Source: Siphonodentalium dalli (lineage: Eukaryota; Mollusca; Scaphopoda; Gadilida; Siphonodentaliidae). Taken from it: a DNA stretch of 64,000 nucleotides. Positions within the stretch are counted from its first letter, which is position 1. Each line of letters starts with the position of its first letter. Location: contig CP136069.1 in assembly GCA_032622095.1 (NCBI GenBank), positions 187,231,122 through 187,295,121 of the forward strand, written 5' to 3'. Positions 22,411 through 34,110 of this stretch are shown here, one piece after another. The notes below the pieces were generated by a model. It was not told where the DNA came from. It saw only the letters and a program-made list of their open reading frames with translations, and searched no databases. The translations under genes were made by a program, and so were the position numbers.

Positions 22411-25015
22411 ATAAAAATTATTGTATGGAATGCGACGGGCATTATGTCCAGTGCAGCTTACCTAGGCAATCTTCTCGAAAACCAGAACATTTATATTTGC
22501 GGTATTAGCGAACATTGGCTGGCTCAGAAAAATGTGCACTTTCTAAATTCTATAAACAAGAACTACACATTTCACACTGTGTGTTACTTCTCCCAGTGTC
22601 TGCCATTGCAGAGAGGGAAAAACAAATGGGGTGTTTTCCTCTGCTAGAATAGGAGAACCCTCGGAGGTCGGATATCGACCATTGACATAAATGATGATAG
22701 AATTGTAGGCATTCAGGTCCAAAATTCGAAAACTAGTTACATTTACATTGTTCGCGTTTATCTACCTTCGACTTATTACACACTTGACTTTTACAAGGAA
22801 TATATCGAAAAATTATCAACGCTGTGTAAAATTATACTGATGGGCGACTTCAATGCTACCCTCTATAAAGGCGATGAACGCTGTAAAGTACTGAAGTGTC
22901 TCGTTGACGAACTTGAGCTAGTCTCAACACATATATTTGCTCAAGATTCATCTCAATTGTCAACATTTGTATCTCCCTCGGGATTAAGTGGCTCCGTAAT
23001 TGACCACATTTTTGTTCCCAAAATGGATAAATACAACATAAATTGCTTTGATGTTCTCGATGATGATGCATTAAATGTATCGAATCATCGACCTATCACA
23101 ACAATACTCAACATTGAACTAAGCATTGAACCTGAACTCAACACTAACACCGATAGATCCCGATTCAAATGGAAACAATTTTCCTCAATGCAAGAAAATA
23201 TTCAAACACAATGGTAATATTCTGAGAGCCCCGGCTGAAATAGTCGAGGGATGGGCATCATATTATGAAACAATCTTTTCTAACCCACTGGTGAGCCCTG
23301 ATTTTGATCAAAACCACTTTACGAAAATCAATGTAGTTATAACGAAAGAACTTTCTGAACATTCATTCAGCCCAATAGATGAACGGGTAATATATCCAGT
23401 AACCTCATCTGAAGTCAGCTCCCTTCTCAAATATCTTCCGCATAAAAAAGCTGCAGGATGGGACAACATAAATTATGAACACTTTGTATACGGTGGTGAT
23501 TCGATTGTACAGTGCATTGCATTTTTATTTTCAAAGATGATTGAACTTGTGTATGTTCCACAAAATGCAAAATTGGGTGTCATTTGCTCATTATATAAAG
23601 GAACGCCTAAGCCTCGGGACAATTTTGACAGTTACAGAGCGATAACACTATTACCAGTAATTTACAAAATGTTTGAAAGAGTTATCCTTCTTCAATTACA
23701 AAACAACTCTCAACTCTTGCAGTTCACCCGTTACAAAATGGTTTTCAGCAGAATATTAGCTGTATGATGTCGTCCTTCATGGTACAGGAATGCATATCTT
23801 ACACGTCCGAGAAGCATAGAAAATTATATGCGTGCTTCTTGGACGTGTGGAAAGCATTTGACACCGTTTGGATTAACGGACTGTTATTCAAACTTTATGA
23901 GCGCCACGTCAGAGGAAATACATTAAAAATACTCAACTGCCTTCTGACAGGCATATGGTGCAGAACGTCGTTTTCTGGAATATCTTCACGTTGGTTTGAG
24001 GTTACGCACGGCGCCAGACAAGGGGGTTCTGTCTCCCCATTATTATACACCATTTACATTGAAAATTCACTTTATGAGTTAGAAAGATCTCATCTTGGTT
24101 TGTTCATGAAAAACATAAATTGCTGACGATGTGGCCCTTTTTTCATTATCACAGACTGGACTACAAGGGCTATGCGATATCTGTGTAAGGTACAGTAATA
24201 TATGGTGATATCAATTTAATCCCAACAAAACATTCGTTCTAGTTTTTAACGAGTCAAAATGTGAAGCTTCAGAAAACAACCGGCATTGGTTATTAGGATC
24301 AAGCGCCATTGCAGAGGTAGATCAAGTGACACACCTTGGCATTCCACTAACCAAATATAAATTCAATAACGTATTCAATGATAGTAGGCAAAATACGCTC
24401 AACATTTTTCATGCTTTCTAACGCCGGTCTTTATGCAGGCGGTATTACTCCCGCTAGTGCGATGAAAATGTATAAAGCTAGCCACACATGCATGCGTATG
24501 CGTAAGCGAAAATAATCGGATCCGTTCGTGGGATCCGTTCATCGTGCCGTTGGGGTCATGCGAACGTTGTCCGATAATGATAGTTTCAGTGTGGCTAGCT
24601 TTACAGCGTCGTTTTCCCCCGCGGCTTATATGGATCGGAACTGCTTCATAATCAGACAGAAGTAAACTGTTCAAAATTGGAGAAAGTTCATCGTATGTGT
24701 GTCCAAAACACGCAGGGCCTACACATTCAAACACGCACAGATATGGCTCTCGCTCTTGAAGGCACCCGTCCGATAAAGGAAATCATCGACGATAGAACGC
24801 TTAGACTTTTTAGAGCCCTGTGCAACCTGGGAACAGAGAAAACTGTTAACCACGTTTTTGTATACAGGGTTCTAGATTACTTACATAATCAACCAGTCAC
24901 CCACAATGCACAATGTTATCACCGTTTTAGAAAATCGTCAACTTTTGGACTACTTGAAAGACTACGTTTCATCATTAAACTTTCCAAAACAGCTGGCATG
25001 GAAGCAAATCATTAA
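22411..25015 (+). pseudogene. LINE-2 ORF2, endonuclease and reverse transcriptase, broken
   Basis: Endonuclease pieces: IIVWNATGIMSSAAYLGNL with GISEHWL, MGDFNATL (the GDFN box, 22,840) and VSNHRPIT (catalytic SxH, near 23,080). The EN-RT linker looks shortened and shifted near 23,190. Reverse transcriptase: KKAAGWDNI, YRAITLLPVIYKMFERVIL, FLDVWKAFDTVW (near 23,840), ARQGGSVSPLLYTIYIE (near 24,010), and the catalytic ADDVALFS one frame over (near 24,123). The C-terminal part has a LYGSELL-like motif (near 24,625) and continues to 25,015. At least three frameshifts and an insertion make it non-functional. Confidence 0.8.
24475..24601. mobile_element. 127-bp MITE with TA target duplication
   Basis: Ends AAGCTAGCCACACATGC / AGTGTGGCTAGCTT, flanked by TA at 24473-24474 and 24602-24603. 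The TA duplication suggests Tc1/mariner-type mobilisation. It sits in LINE-2 ORF2 between thumb-domain and LYG-like segments; the LINE frame reads on across it once one TA is counted. Confidence 0.8.
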
Positions 25016-26031
25016 CCACTCGCGGTCCGTATTTGAATCTGGATGACAGACCCGGGTAGGAAATGAACCACACGACTGTCTTAGATACAAAAAAACACGT
25101 AACAAAGTTAATAACATGAAAAAATTTGCGAAAACTAGATATCTCAAAGAAATTCATACCAAGATAGATAACTCACATAATTCTAAATAATTCTGGAAAA
25201 TCACAAACTAGCTGCTCCAGAATTCAAATGCCATTCATCCACTTCAATCCTGCTCCACTGTTGCGTATGATGATAAGAGAAAAGCAAATGTCCTCAACGA
25301 AATTTTGATTAACAACAGTATAATAAACTATCAAGGGCAGTCTCTTCCTGACTTCCCGAAAGGAACGCTCGCTAAACTTGATTCAATCACCATCACGCAA
25401 GATGACGTCAATTAAATTATCAAGGAACTAAAGGTTAACAAAGCAACTGGTCCATATACTATAAGCAACAGAATCCTAAAATGCTGTTACCATCGCTCTC
25501 ACTACCGCTTTGCATTCTTTTAAAACAATCTATTGAAACTGGAATATTTCCCCCTCAATGGAAGATGGCCAAAGTTATCCCAATCTACAAAAATGGCGAT
25601 AAATATGACCCCACCAACAACCGACCAATTTCGCTCCTTTCGTGTGTTCTTCCATAAAGCATACGATCACTTCGCAAATAATAACCTTATATACAAGCAC
25701 CAATCAGGATTCCGCCCTAATCACAGTACAACTCATCAAATTATCGAAATAGTACACCACCTTAGCCAAACGAGAAGTGAATCAAATATATCTATTGGAA
25801 TATTTAGTGACATTTCGAAAGCTTTTGAACGTGTTTGGCACAAAGGTCAAATTCACAAAATACAAAGCTATGGTATATGCGGCAAACTACTTTCGTGGTT
25901 GATATATTATATTAGCAACAGGTCTCAACATGTACTTGTTGCATCCGCTAGCTGGTGTCCCCCAGGGTTATGGATTGGGTCCCTTCTTATTCTCCATTTT
26001 CATCAATGACATAGGTGACAACCTGCGCCAA

Positions 26032-26187
26032 TGTTGGGCTTATTGTTGGTATTTAGATTAATGGTAACGTTTGGTTGATTCACAATGTGTAATTTGTAAT
26101 AAACTGAACCAAGCGACATAACTCCTCGCGACCCAACATAACATAAGAAATGTACCATGAAAGTTCGTACGGTTTTTGGCGTGACCA
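26032..26187 (-). repeat. 3' LTR of the LTR retrotransposon
   Basis: About 156 bases, running TG...CA on the minus strand, from TGGTCACGCC to AAGCCCAACA. It matches the right-hand copy closely for ~140 bases. Unusually short for a Ty3-type LTR, so part may have been lost. Confidence 0.7.
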
Positions 26188-26359
26188 CTTTTCCTCCTTT
26201 ACCTCTCCTCCTTGAGGGGAACTTGGAATATTGTTTATGCATTGATTGCATGCATACTATATAGATGGTAGAAATGTTTAAGTGCAATTATAATAATTTA
26301 GGTAAACAGGAGGCCTAACTGAGCGTTGAGGGCGCGTAGGTATAGCCTGAGGTGGTGGA

Positions 26360-26945
26360 TTAGAACTGGGTAATTGCTGACCGAGACAAAGCTTCAGGAA
26401 TTACTGGAAGATCAATATTGACATAATCCTGGTCCTCATCAGAATCGTCACTATGATATACCGGTATGTTTGTTTGGCTAAATACACTATCCTGTGAAAC
26501 ACGGATGCACTCTGAAATTTTGACACGATATGGATCCGAGCGCAACTGAGAGCCAACGATTTTGCGAACATCACACCATCCCTCATTAACTGCAACAGCC
26601 AAATATCGATCACGCGCACGATTTTTGTCAAGATCACTTCTGATATAGACACGATCAACAACTTTGTGTCTACCACCTGAACACTCTTTGGGTGATTTAG
26701 ACCGTTAACTGTATGTGTGGTTTTTGTCACGTCTATCATATTGATCAAGGATAAGTTGTAAGTGAGTCCCAGGAATCTGATCATGGGTGAATTGAACGCG
26801 TTGTGTCCGGTCACAACATCTCAGGCGCGATACAGCTTTGGACAGACTGAGGGGTGTCACCAAAGTAGTTTGAGTGTTTTGACGGAGGAGTTCTAGCTCT
26901 AGTTCTTGAATGGCACGTTCACCAACATGATCTGGGTGCGATTAC
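26360..26945 (-). pseudogene. integrase C-terminal remnant
   Basis: Minus-strand pieces read [35 protein letters not shown], then RARDRYLAVAVNEGWCDV and a tail ending ALSRSAITQF (stop at 26,360). This matches the post-core C-terminal part of Ty3-like integrases (a conserved-looking YL-V segment and acidic tail). The zinc-binding and DDE parts are absent. At least two frameshifts. Confidence 0.6.
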
Positions 26946-26984
26946 TCTTTTACGTGCAGACAAACGAATGCCACACTTAGCGAA

Positions 26985-27500
26985 GGCTTGAAGAACATGA
27001 ATCCAATTTTTCAGTAATTCGTCATACGTGTTTCCGCCACAGTAAAGGTCATCAGCCAGTTTTGCCACGACACCTTGCGCTAATAAATCACCGAGAATGA
27101 GTTAAATTAACTCCTCTAATGCCGTCTCAGAACCAGGCATGCCCATAGCAGACTTTGTGTAAACGCGCACACCTCTGAATGTAGTAACCACACCACAATA
27201 CTTCAAAAGAGTCACATGACAAGGAAATTTGATAAAAACGCTAGAGTGTGGTCTGTGGTAGTAAGATGTTTCCATTGTCCAATTGTATGTAAAGTTGTAT
27301 CAACTTTAGGCATCAGTGTTGGCTGTGGTTTGCTGTATTTGCCAACCTCCCCGAACTAACCGATAACCCCCGTTAGACTTATTCGCGAGAAAGGAAGGGT
27401 TAATATACTCCGCCACTATTCCGAGTTCGTCAGGTCGCCTGAATACGCCTAACTGTTCGAGTTCATCATTTAGCATGCAACTCTAGCAGCTTATGCCATT
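26985..27500 (-). pseudogene. reverse transcriptase fragment of the LTR element
   Basis: The minus strand reads [39 protein letters not shown] (near 27,160) and, in a shifted frame, [20 protein letters not shown] with the catalytic Asp pair at 27,048-27,059. This is the palm of a Ty3-like reverse transcriptase. It is directly followed (leftward) by integrase C-terminus, so connection and RNase H are deleted. Confidence 0.7.
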
Positions 27501-28006
27501 CATATTGTGGAAGACAACCCTTCCGTTGTGGGGGAGAACAGGCCCCATATTTACAACAGCTTCGAACTGGCCCATAGCACCATTATAGCCTGGTATTTCA
27601 GGGTTGAATACATATTCAGCATGAACACTCAGAAATTAGTCCTTCACAGTTTTAAGCATATTATTGTCAGGATTCAATTGTATATTGGCAGAAAAGTCTG
27701 TGATAGCGTGCTTGCCTTGCTGATGTTTTCCCATCTGGACACAACTTAAAGAAAACACAGAAGGCGATGAATCAACACTGTCCGGTGAATATGTGCAATG
27801 TATCTGAGCAAAGTGTTGATTCCATGTGAGTATTTGAGGATCATGTGTATCATTCACACGGCAAATTTCACTCCCGACACGTTTGATCATATTTGTTCGA
27901 GGCTATTCCGGAGAATTAGGAATTGAATGCTTGCGTTATCACTACGGGCCTCAATGGCATATTCGCTGTCCTCAATAACATCAGGTGGTAAGTCAAGTTC
28001 AATGAA

Positions 28007-28456
28007 TTATCCAGGCCAGAGAGTAGTAGTAGTTGCAGGTGCACGAAGGATGTCAGATTGAGTTCGAGGTCCATTAACTTGCTGTGAGTGATTATATTTG
28101 TACGTAGTCCCATCACCAAATAGAACTTCACATCTAGCAGGTCGAACTGAGATGTCGTTGTTTTCCATAAAGGGAACACACGCCAAGACATCTACGTCAA
28201 GATTATCGACGACCAACGCCTCCAGGTGGAATACTTTGCCATCACGTGTTAAATGAATGTTAATTTCTCCGGCGACACTTAGAGGTGAACGACCATCAGC
28301 TTGTAATTCAGTCTGAGTTGATGGTTTCATTTTGAAATCAAGTTTATTGGCTATAAACAAGCGAATCATGTTAGTTTCAGAACCTGATTCAACAACTATA
28401 TGTAATGGAGAATGTTCGTAGAAGAGATTTAGTGAAGGAGACTTTGTGTCTTTCAC
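28007..28456 (-). pseudogene. retropepsin-like protease region with altered active site
   Basis: The open frame reads LHIVVESGSETNMI, where the catalytic motif is normally DSG; Asp is replaced by Glu at about 28,388. Downstream come LVVDNLDVDVLACVPFM and NDISVRPARCEV, the flap and C-terminal parts. The frame is otherwise intact for 149 codons. The substitution alone predicts an inactive enzyme. Confidence 0.7.
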
Positions 28457-28556
28457 TCGACGTGTGCCTGATACTGGTTGGTCACATTCAAATGTTTGGA
28501 TATCAGATGCTAACGGACCAAATGTACGGTATGATGCATAACATTCATCATCTGTA

Positions 28557-29340
28557 TCAGCAGAAAGAAGATGGTCTTCGCTGGTAACTACGTGAACTCT
28601 CAGGTAAATGTTGACACTGACTCAGAAAGTGACCATAATCAGCTCTTCCGGCTTCTCTGCATAATGGACATGAACGAGTCGTCTGCTTATGTTGTGTAGG
28701 TCTTTTTGTGTATGGTGCCTTGTTGGAAGATCGCATCACTTTAATGTCCTCAGTAGCGTGTAGTTTATCAAGTAAAGCATCTTAGCCTGTGATATTTCAG
28801 GCTTTATTGAAGCTAATGTTCGTGTGCGAAGTTCTGTCCCATAACTCTGTTGCACTAGTTTAGGGAGTTCTTTGTGAATAAGTCGCAGCCAGATAAGGAC
28901 AACAATGTTTTCAAGTGAAGGAGAAAGTTCCCCATCACCTGATACTTTCTCCCCATGATGAAGTATAGCACTGTCTCTAGTCAATAGATTATCTTAGACA
29001 AAGGCCAATAACCGATCGTTCATCATGTTCAAGTGAGATGGAGTCAAAGTCAATGAAACGGGCACCCGTAGATTGGAATCCATCATGTGCACGAATTAAT
29101 TGCCACACAGTGTCGAAAGACGTGGATATTTTTCATTAAGGTGTTTCTGTCTATCACCGGCCAAAAGTTCGCTATCTGTCCTAACATCAACTCCAGGTGT
29201 GTAACTTTATGTGCTGCACTACGCCTCATTCCCTCTGTTACTACATCTCCATCTGCTGTGAATCCTCTCATCGGGGCAGCTTTGGTTTTCTTTAACCATG
29301 AGGTTGGACCGCCACGCTTCGAATGAAGTAACCGTTTCAT
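28557..29340 (-). pseudogene. gag region with CCHC-type zinc knuckle, broken
   Basis: From right to left: HLELMLGQIANFWPVIDRN (near 29,180), a shifted GFQSTGARFIDFDSISLEHD (near 29,050), then [20 protein letters not shown] and the rest of gag to 28,736. The zinc knuckle CPLCREAGRADYGHFLSQC follows (C-x2-C-x9-H-x4-C, near 28,630). Frames break at least three times. The zinc knuckle spacing differs from the usual retroviral C-x2-C-x4-H-x4-C. Confidence 0.7.
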
Positions 29341-29528
29341 TTCTGGTCAGATGCCACTGTTTTTGGAGCTCTTGTTGCCATGGTGTAGAGGGCTTGTATT
29401 GCCTCGAAATTAGGACAGTTGTTTTGCACGAGCGGTGTTTTTATTTACTTTTGGTTGGGTCCCACTTCCTTGTTTGAGTCCTGTTGAGACGTGGACATGA
29501 TATATGAGACCACTGCCACCACTCCAAG

Positions 29529-29690
29529 GTTGGGCTTATTGTTGGAATTGAGATTAATGGTAACGTTCGGTTGATTCACAATGTATAATTTGTAAAAAAC
29601 TGAACCAAGCGAGATAACTCCTCGCGACCCAACATAACACAACATAAGAAATGTACAATGAACATGCGTACGCTTTCTGGCGCTGAAATC
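29529..29690 (-). repeat. 5' LTR of the LTR retrotransposon
   Basis: Direct repeat of the 26,032-26,187 LTR with scattered substitutions and a small insertion ('acataacacaacataag'). The next minus-strand bases, TTGGAGTGGTGGCAGTGG, are where a primer binding site should be. The right edge against LINE-1 is unclear: similarity fades near 'ctggcgctgaaatc', so the exact target duplication was not resolved. Confidence 0.65.
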
Positions 29691-31175
29691 GAACGTTCGT
29701 TTATTCGCCGACAACACGTGTATTTTCTACTCACTACCATCTCTTGACAGCCTAGTACCCCACATGAACGACGATATAGAACTACTTTATAACTGGACCA
29801 ACAGGTGGCTAGTGTCTCTTAATGCGTCTAAAACAAAAGCGATGATATTTCAGGGCACACAATCATCAGACAAACCGCACCGCGGACCTCACATTTGGTC
29901 TCTATTGACCACAATTACAAGACGCATGTGCAAAACTATCTCAAATTCGTAGATCATGCGCCTAATACCGAAAAATCCCTTCTAGACAAAGTATATCACG
30001 ATGGAGCTCGAGTCGTTTCCGGACTTAATAGATCTGCCTCGAACTCCACGTACCTTACTATCAGAGTTAGGTTGGAAACCTCTCCAACGTCGACGCGATG
30101 CACAAACGTTAAGTTTAATGCACAAAATAGTTAACGGAAAAGCCCCCACCCCATTTTTAACTGACCTGCTTTTACCTAAGGTTGGTGACACCAACCGATA
30201 CTTTCTGCGAAACTCGAGTGATTTCGTAAACTACTTTTGTCTACTCGAGACATTCAAGCAATCATTCATTCGTAGCACTATAACAGTTTGGAATTCTTTG
30301 GCAAAGGATATTCAAAATAAATCATTCGATTCTTTTAAGTCATTTGTTCTCCCCAAACAAAAGATCCCCGCTTACCTTCTCATGGGTGATCGTTCAACAA
30401 ACATTTTGCATTGCCGGCTGAGAAATGGTTGTAGCAATTTAAATCACGACAAAGTGAGCAACTTCATTGCCGATGACCGATCTTGTGCCTGTGGATTCCC
30501 TAAAGAAGATACTGAACACTTCCTGATAAACTGTCCTTTGTACTCAACCCAAAGAACTGAACTGATTGATACAATGACATTATTTCAAATATATTCCCTC
30601 AAAGCTCTCTTGATTGGTGACATCACGTTCAAAGACAACGATGCTTTTGTTCTCCTTGATGCAACCTTAAAATTTATGAAATCGTCCGGCAGATTCTCGT
30701 GATTAATCAATAAACCAAATGTATTATTTATGTATGCTTGTGTATATATGTATATCTATATATACATAAGTAAATGTAGGTGCTGATTGAACTCAGTCAT
30801 CATAAAAACCATTAAGTATAACGTTCACGTACAAACCCCCCTGTCGGCATATGGCTAGCCACCCCTAACACATGTACCCGTATTAACATCCCTTAACGAA
30901 CCACATTACCTATATAGTTAACTTTCACCCACACTTACCCCCCCCCCCCCGCCATCACCACACTATCACTTACCAGCAATACTTAATAGTATAGTTCAAT
31001 TGTTATTGTATACATGCACCCGCCATGCCAAACCTATTCTGTTTAGTATACTGTTTATATTTGTTGTTATACCTTTTCTGTATTGTGGGGAGCGGAGGTC
31101 CATCTAAGTTTTAATAACTTGTCCTCCAATCCCCTAGTATCTGTATTTGAATATACTATTAAAATATGTTTAAAC

Positions 31176-33116
31176 CAAACAACGCTGAAAATAAATACAA
31201 AAGATCATAATATATTACGCTCTTTGTTATACCTGTAAATACAAATAGTATTTATTAATTTGTAAGAACAATGTTTTGTCAACTATCACAGTGGTTTCAT
31301 AGTACAGCGAAAACGATGAGCTAACCAAATCTCACAAACTTCACAAAGATCAACGATTGATTATTGTAGTTTTGTTATAGACGAAAGGTGGCCTGCGAAC
31401 GAAAAGTCCCCTAAAATCCGAGTTGATCTTCCTGAGTTACATTTTTTCCATATAACTTTAAAAAAAAACAATTTTCACAATCATGAAAATAATTGGATGT
31501 TGTAACAATTTTTCAGCCGAAACATATACAAAAGGCTCTCAATATTGTTCGATACACAATTCTCGAACCAAAGACACCCAATCAAAGGGGAAATTTGAAT
31601 GCATTTCGAAGATATGGATATGAAATAAAACATTGAGCCAAAACAATGACGATTTTTAAGGAAAACTGTTGCATTCTATGTCTGATTGTACGGGCTTATC
31701 AAAACATAGACGCAAGCTATCTCTTTTAAAAACTGCATTGACACCACTCCTTCGCTATAATAGGCAGAATTAGCGAGTGACCGTATCAGAAGTTGTAAAA
31801 AAAACATAAAAACATAGCCCTACCCCTAAAACTGGTTGTCAACGACCTGGTCATATTTTGCCCTGTTATTTTGCCTAATCTAGTCATACGAATTACGCAG
31901 TTATACAAGTTGACATGTATACCAGTTGACAGTTATACATGTGAAATATGGGTACGAGAACAATATAAAGTGAAATGGTCAGAATAATACAATCGATGTC
32001 ATGAAATGGCTGTCAAATGGCCGCATCCACCAAGCCAAGCCACGACGAATGCAACACATTGTATAACCACCTAGTAGGTAAACTACGTATTGGTCATATA
32101 CAAATCGGTTGTTAAATATCTGTATAGGCACACCGAACATTAAAACAGATCCATCTGTAGGATTTATCGGTCATTGCAACTCAGATAAAACCCAATAATT
32201 TACGTCTTTAAAAGTTCGGGTTTTCTGTTAACATTCGGGACCAAAAATAATAATTTCGGGCATGCAACATACGAAGTAATGTTTCGCCACACAGTGTATG
32301 GTAGTTTCATTCGGCGTGATGATTAATTATTGAATGTAACGCAGATACATAAATGCATATCCTTGTGGTATAAATAGTAGTTACATTTCCGGAATTTTCA
32401 GCACTATCGGTGATAATAAACCATAGAAATAGACAGTACATCGTACATTTTATATAAGACTAATTTTCGTGCTGCTTCCAAACCGGTGTCTTAGTAAACA
32501 ATTGTGTTCAATTTACTTCAGTCGTAAACTTGCAACTGGAATATGCTATTACGTAATATACAAATATTAGTTTTCGGTTTCTTGTTGTTTGAAAATATCT
32601 TACCAAAACCACCCATGAACTTGTGCAAAATATCAGGTGATCAGCGTCCAAAGTTGCTGTTTCAGCGATGACCATTGACTCAATATTGCTATTTATTGTT
32701 GTGAGTCCAGCAGATATGTGTAACATTAGGGAGAAGGGATACTCACGGTAGTGTGGTTGCAGAAACATAGTACCCTTCGCGTATATGTGACCTTTGCGAA
32801 TATAACCACATATTATGTCCAGGTATAAAGACAGTCTCCATCACAGAGTATGTAGTCAATTTTGGTCAAGTTTAGATTTTTTGAAGATATTATATGGTAC
32901 TCCTTTGCGTTTTGATAAATTGCGTTCATAGTATACCACCATACATTCTTGTTATAAAAGCGAAATATATTCGTGCTTTATTACTTTATCGTAGGCAACT
33001 ATGACTACTATTTTAAGACAGAGACAATGTAATGTACACATTTCACCCATTACTCTATGAATATATCTCATACTCTATATCAGTGCATATTGAAAGGTTT
33101 GATGATGTATATATCA
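31176..33116. other. no gene recognised
   Basis: AT-rich non-coding sequence with scattered stops on both strands. A minus-strand open frame at 32,508-32,768 has no splice context or recognisable motif. A 'gtattggtcatata' word near 32,090 also occurs near 4,146, suggesting a small shared repeat. No terminal repeats found. Confidence 0.5.
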
Positions 33117-33833
33117 AAAGAAACGATGACCGGTCACATTCGTGAGACTGCTATGAGCACATATGTCATCTAGATGACCGGTCACATTCGTGAGACTTCT
33201 ATGAGCACGTATATCATCTAGATGACCGGTCACATTCGCGAGACTGCTATGAGCACGTATATCATCTAGATGACCAGTCACATTCGTGAGACTGCTACGA
33301 GCACGTATATCATCTAGACGACCGGTCCCATTCGTGAGACTGCTATGAGCACGTATATCATCTAGATGACCGGTCACATTCGTGAGACTGCTACGAGCAC
33401 GTATATTATCTAGATGACCGGTCACATTCGCGAGACTGCTATGAGCACGTATATCATCTAGATGACCGGTCCCATTCGTGAGACTGCTATGAGCACGTAT
33501 ATCATCTAGATGACCGGTCACATTCGTGAGACTGCTACGAGCACATATGTCATCTAGATGACCGGTCACATTCGTGAGACTGCTACGAGCACGTATATCA
33601 TCTAGATGACCGGTCACATTCGGGAGACTGCTACGAGCACATATATCATCAAGATGATCGGTCACATTCGTGACTGCTACGAGCACATATATCATCTAGA
33701 TGACCGGTCACCTTCGTGAGACTGCTATGAGCACGAATATCATCTAGATGACCGGTCACATTCGTGAGACTGCTATGAGCACGTATATCATCTAGATGAC
33801 CGGTCACATTCGTGCGACAGCTATGAGCACGAT
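33117..33833. repeat. 48-bp minisatellite, ~15 copies
   Basis: Unit 'gatgaccggtcacattcgtg' plus 'agactgctatgagcacgtat' and 'atcatcta', 48 bases. Because 48 is divisible by three, the minus strand shows long open frames of the 16-residue peptide HLDDIRAHSSLTNVTG, broken where one copy lost bases near 33,672. It abuts LINE-4 directly on the right. Confidence 0.95.
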
Positions 33834-34110
33834 TGGGTTTAATAGTTAACATGAAAAAGTCACAGATTGTTATATTCAATAATGGTGTAAACTCAGTAAT
33901 GGTGTTTTCATATCAATGGCACACAGCTAGAAAATCACCAACAATACAAATACCTGGATGTCCTCATTCGGGCCTATTATGTCATTACTTGCGCTATCTC
34001 GACTTTCTCAAATAATGCCCTGAAAGTTATTTTTATGATTAAGCAGAGGTTTCATTCATATAATAAAAATCCAACTCTACTTTTTAAATTGTATGATGCA
34101 TGTGTGAAAC

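Larger units (their letters stand above)
20446..25065 (+). mobile_element. LINE-2, inserted in LINE-1
   Basis: A ~4.6-kb non-LTR element lying between two copies of the same ~300-base LINE-1 segment (20,146-20,445 and 25,066-25,366). It has a 5' leader (20,446-20,924) with 'cagctgcctc' repeats, an ORF1 region, an endonuclease/reverse transcriptase ORF2 and a ~50-base 3' end with no obvious tail. It is inactive: ORF1 and ORF2 both have frameshifts and a 127-base MITE sits in the C-terminal region. Confidence 0.75.
26032..29690 (-). mobile_element. Ty3-like LTR retrotransposon, minus strand, internally deleted
   Basis: Two short direct repeats (26,032-26,187 and 29,529-~29,690) flank minus-strand gag, zinc knuckle, protease, reverse transcriptase and integrase C-terminus, in that order from right to left. 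A purine-rich tract (GGAGGAGAGGTAAAGGAGG on the minus strand) abuts the TGG start of the 3' LTR. It sits inside LINE-1's reverse transcriptase. RNase H and the integrase core are missing between about 26,985 and 26,945. Frames are broken throughout. Confidence 0.75.
25066..31175 (+). pseudogene. LINE-1, 3' part: reverse transcriptase, C-terminal domain, 3' UTR
   Basis: Starts with a diverged duplicate of 20,146-20,445, then reverse transcriptase: KVNKATGP, IYKNGDKYDPTNNRPISLLS (near 25,585), HQSGFRPNHSTT, FSDISKAFERVW (25,808), and a frameshifted P-QG-LGPFLFSIFINDIG (near 25,960). The LTR element follows. The catalytic box resumes as LFADNTCIFYS (29,702), with Asn for the second Asp. Then come a WTNRWLVSLNASKTKAMIF motif, RTPRTLLSELGWKPLQRRRD, and a C-terminal zinc-knuckle-like CACGFPKEDTEHFLINC. 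The ORF ends at 30,702 and a 3' UTR runs to about 31,175. Multiple stops and frameshifts. Confidence 0.8.

Noticed and set aside
33114-33879. 193- and 76-codon minus-strand frames with 16-residue repeats
   Set aside because: The frame is open only because the DNA unit is 48 bases without stops. No signal peptide, no splice signals, and the array is non-coding on the other strand.
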